DNA from: an uncultured Anaeromyxobacter sp.
Lineage (GTDB): Bacteria > Myxococcota > Myxococcia > Myxococcales > Anaeromyxobacteraceae
Assembly (NCBI GenBank): GCA_903874275.1
Contig: CAIQRS010000010.1
Coordinates: 1 to 64,000 of the forward strand
DNA: 64,000 bases
Direction: 5' to 3'
The position numbers and the translations under genes are program-made. The notes under the pieces were generated by a model that was not told where the DNA came from, searched no databases, and saw nothing but the letters and a program-made list of their open reading frames with translations. Shown piece after piece: positions 63,433-64,000 of this stretch (positions within the stretch are counted from its first letter, which is position 1; each line of letters starts with the position of its first letter).

Positions 63433-64000
63433 ATGGACGTCACCCCGGGACGAAGCTGGCCGCTCGGCGCCACCCTGGACGGCGGCGGGGTGAACTTCAG
63501 CATCTGGTCCCGCCACGCCACCGCGGCCGAGCTCTGCCTCTTCGACTCCCCCGAGAGCGCCCGGCCGTCCCGCTCCATCCGGCTCGACCCGTCCGCCCAC
63601 CGCACCTACCACTACTGGCACGTGCACGTGGCCGGCCTCGCCCCCGGGCAGCTCTACGGCTGGCGCATCCACGGCCCGTTCGACCCGGCCCACGGCTACC
63701 GCTTCGACGGGCAGAAGCTGCTCCTCGACCCCTACGCGCGTGCGGTGGCCGTGCCCACCACCTACGACCGGCAGGCCGCCGTCGGGCGCGGAGACAACGC
63801 GGGCAAGGCCATGAAGGGCGTGGTGGCCGACCTCTCCCGCTACGACTGGGAGGGGGACCGGCCCCTGCGCCGCCGCTCGCCCCACGCGGTGGTCTACGAG
63901 ATGCACGTGAAAGGATTCACCTTCCACGAGAGCTCCGGCGTCGCCGCCCCGCGGCGCGGGACGTTCGCCGGGATGGTGGAGAAGATCCCCTACCTGCGCG
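63433..64000 (+). CDS. glgX: Glycogen debranching enzyme GlgX type, N-terminal part (cut by window edge)
   Basis: 189 residues in the window from ATG 63433, not listed in the ORF track because it runs off the edge. Residues ~5-150 form a CBM48 domain (PLGATLDGGGVNFSIWSRHA, WHVHVAGLAPGQLYGWRIHGP). The GH13 barrel begins with YEMHVKGFT. It hydrolyses alpha-1,6 branches of glycogen limit dextrin. A 9-bp gap separates it from the YgiC gene. Confidence 0.87.
   Translation, partial: MDVTPGRSWPLGATLDGGGVNFSIWSRHATAAELCLFDSPESARPSRSIRLDPSAHRTYHYWHVHVAGLAPGQLYGWRIHGPFDPAHGYRFDGQKLLLDPYARAVAVPTTYDRQAAVGRGDNAGKAMKGVVADLSRYDWEGDRPLRRRSPHAVVYEMHVKGFTFHESSGVAAPRRGTFAGMVEKIPYLR

Overview
The window is very GC-rich and gene-dense. 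It uses many GTG starts, and genes often overlap by a few bases. The gene repertoire combines myxobacterial-style lipoproteins, a TPR/winged-helix regulator, anaerobic indolepyruvate ferredoxin oxidoreductase, phenylacetate-CoA ligases and a giant multicopper oxidase. This fits a high-GC member of the Myxococcota, most like the Anaeromyxobacter lineage. That placement is an inference from composition and gene content; no database was searched. I saw no rRNA, tRNA, CRISPR array, insertion sequence or prophage.

Layout. 1-2.8 kb (minus): the end of a biotin operon (bioA, start of bioD) and an LssY_C-domain lipoprotein. 3.2-14.7 kb (plus): a tight six-gene block with a 1957-residue multicopper oxidase, a YVTN beta-propeller protein, two SCO copper chaperones, an anchored protein of unknown function, and a cytochrome c fused to a periplasmic-binding-protein domain. 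It looks like an extracytoplasmic metal- or substrate-oxidation system and is the most unusual locus here. 14.7-26.7 kb: YgiQ-type radical SAM protein; a C-terminal-domain protein of unknown function; a minus-strand operon of tatB/A-like, tatC, a membrane protein, thiolase, a 64-aa protein and a rhomboid lacking its catalytic serine; an EVE protein; and an operon of MBL exonuclease-like protein, RluA-type pseudouridine synthase and PBP1A. 26.7-33.2 kb: a DUF4160/DUF2442 pair, an EamA transporter, a prolyl-oligopeptidase lipoprotein, a TPR regulator, a lipoprotein and a DUF4242 protein.

33.3-40.4 kb (minus): etfB-etfA, an MBL hydrolase, TerC, a two-helix channel-like protein and a CusF-like copper lipoprotein, probably one transcript, preceded by a PEP/pyruvate-binding-domain protein. 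40.4-56.3 kb: glutamate dehydrogenase, a butyrate kinase/phosphotransacylase pair, and a long plus-strand operon iorA-iorB-paaK-ACT-paaK-livK-livK-livH-livM-livG-livF-paaK. Together these could import aromatic or branched amino acids, deaminate them, convert the 2-oxo acids to acyl-CoA and recover ATP through acyl phosphates. 56.5-60.8 kb: a large VolA-like lipase lipoprotein followed by a FadL-type outer-membrane channel. 60.9-64 kb: a lipoprotein of unknown function, a YgiB/YgiC pair and the start of a GlgX-type debranching enzyme cut by the window edge.
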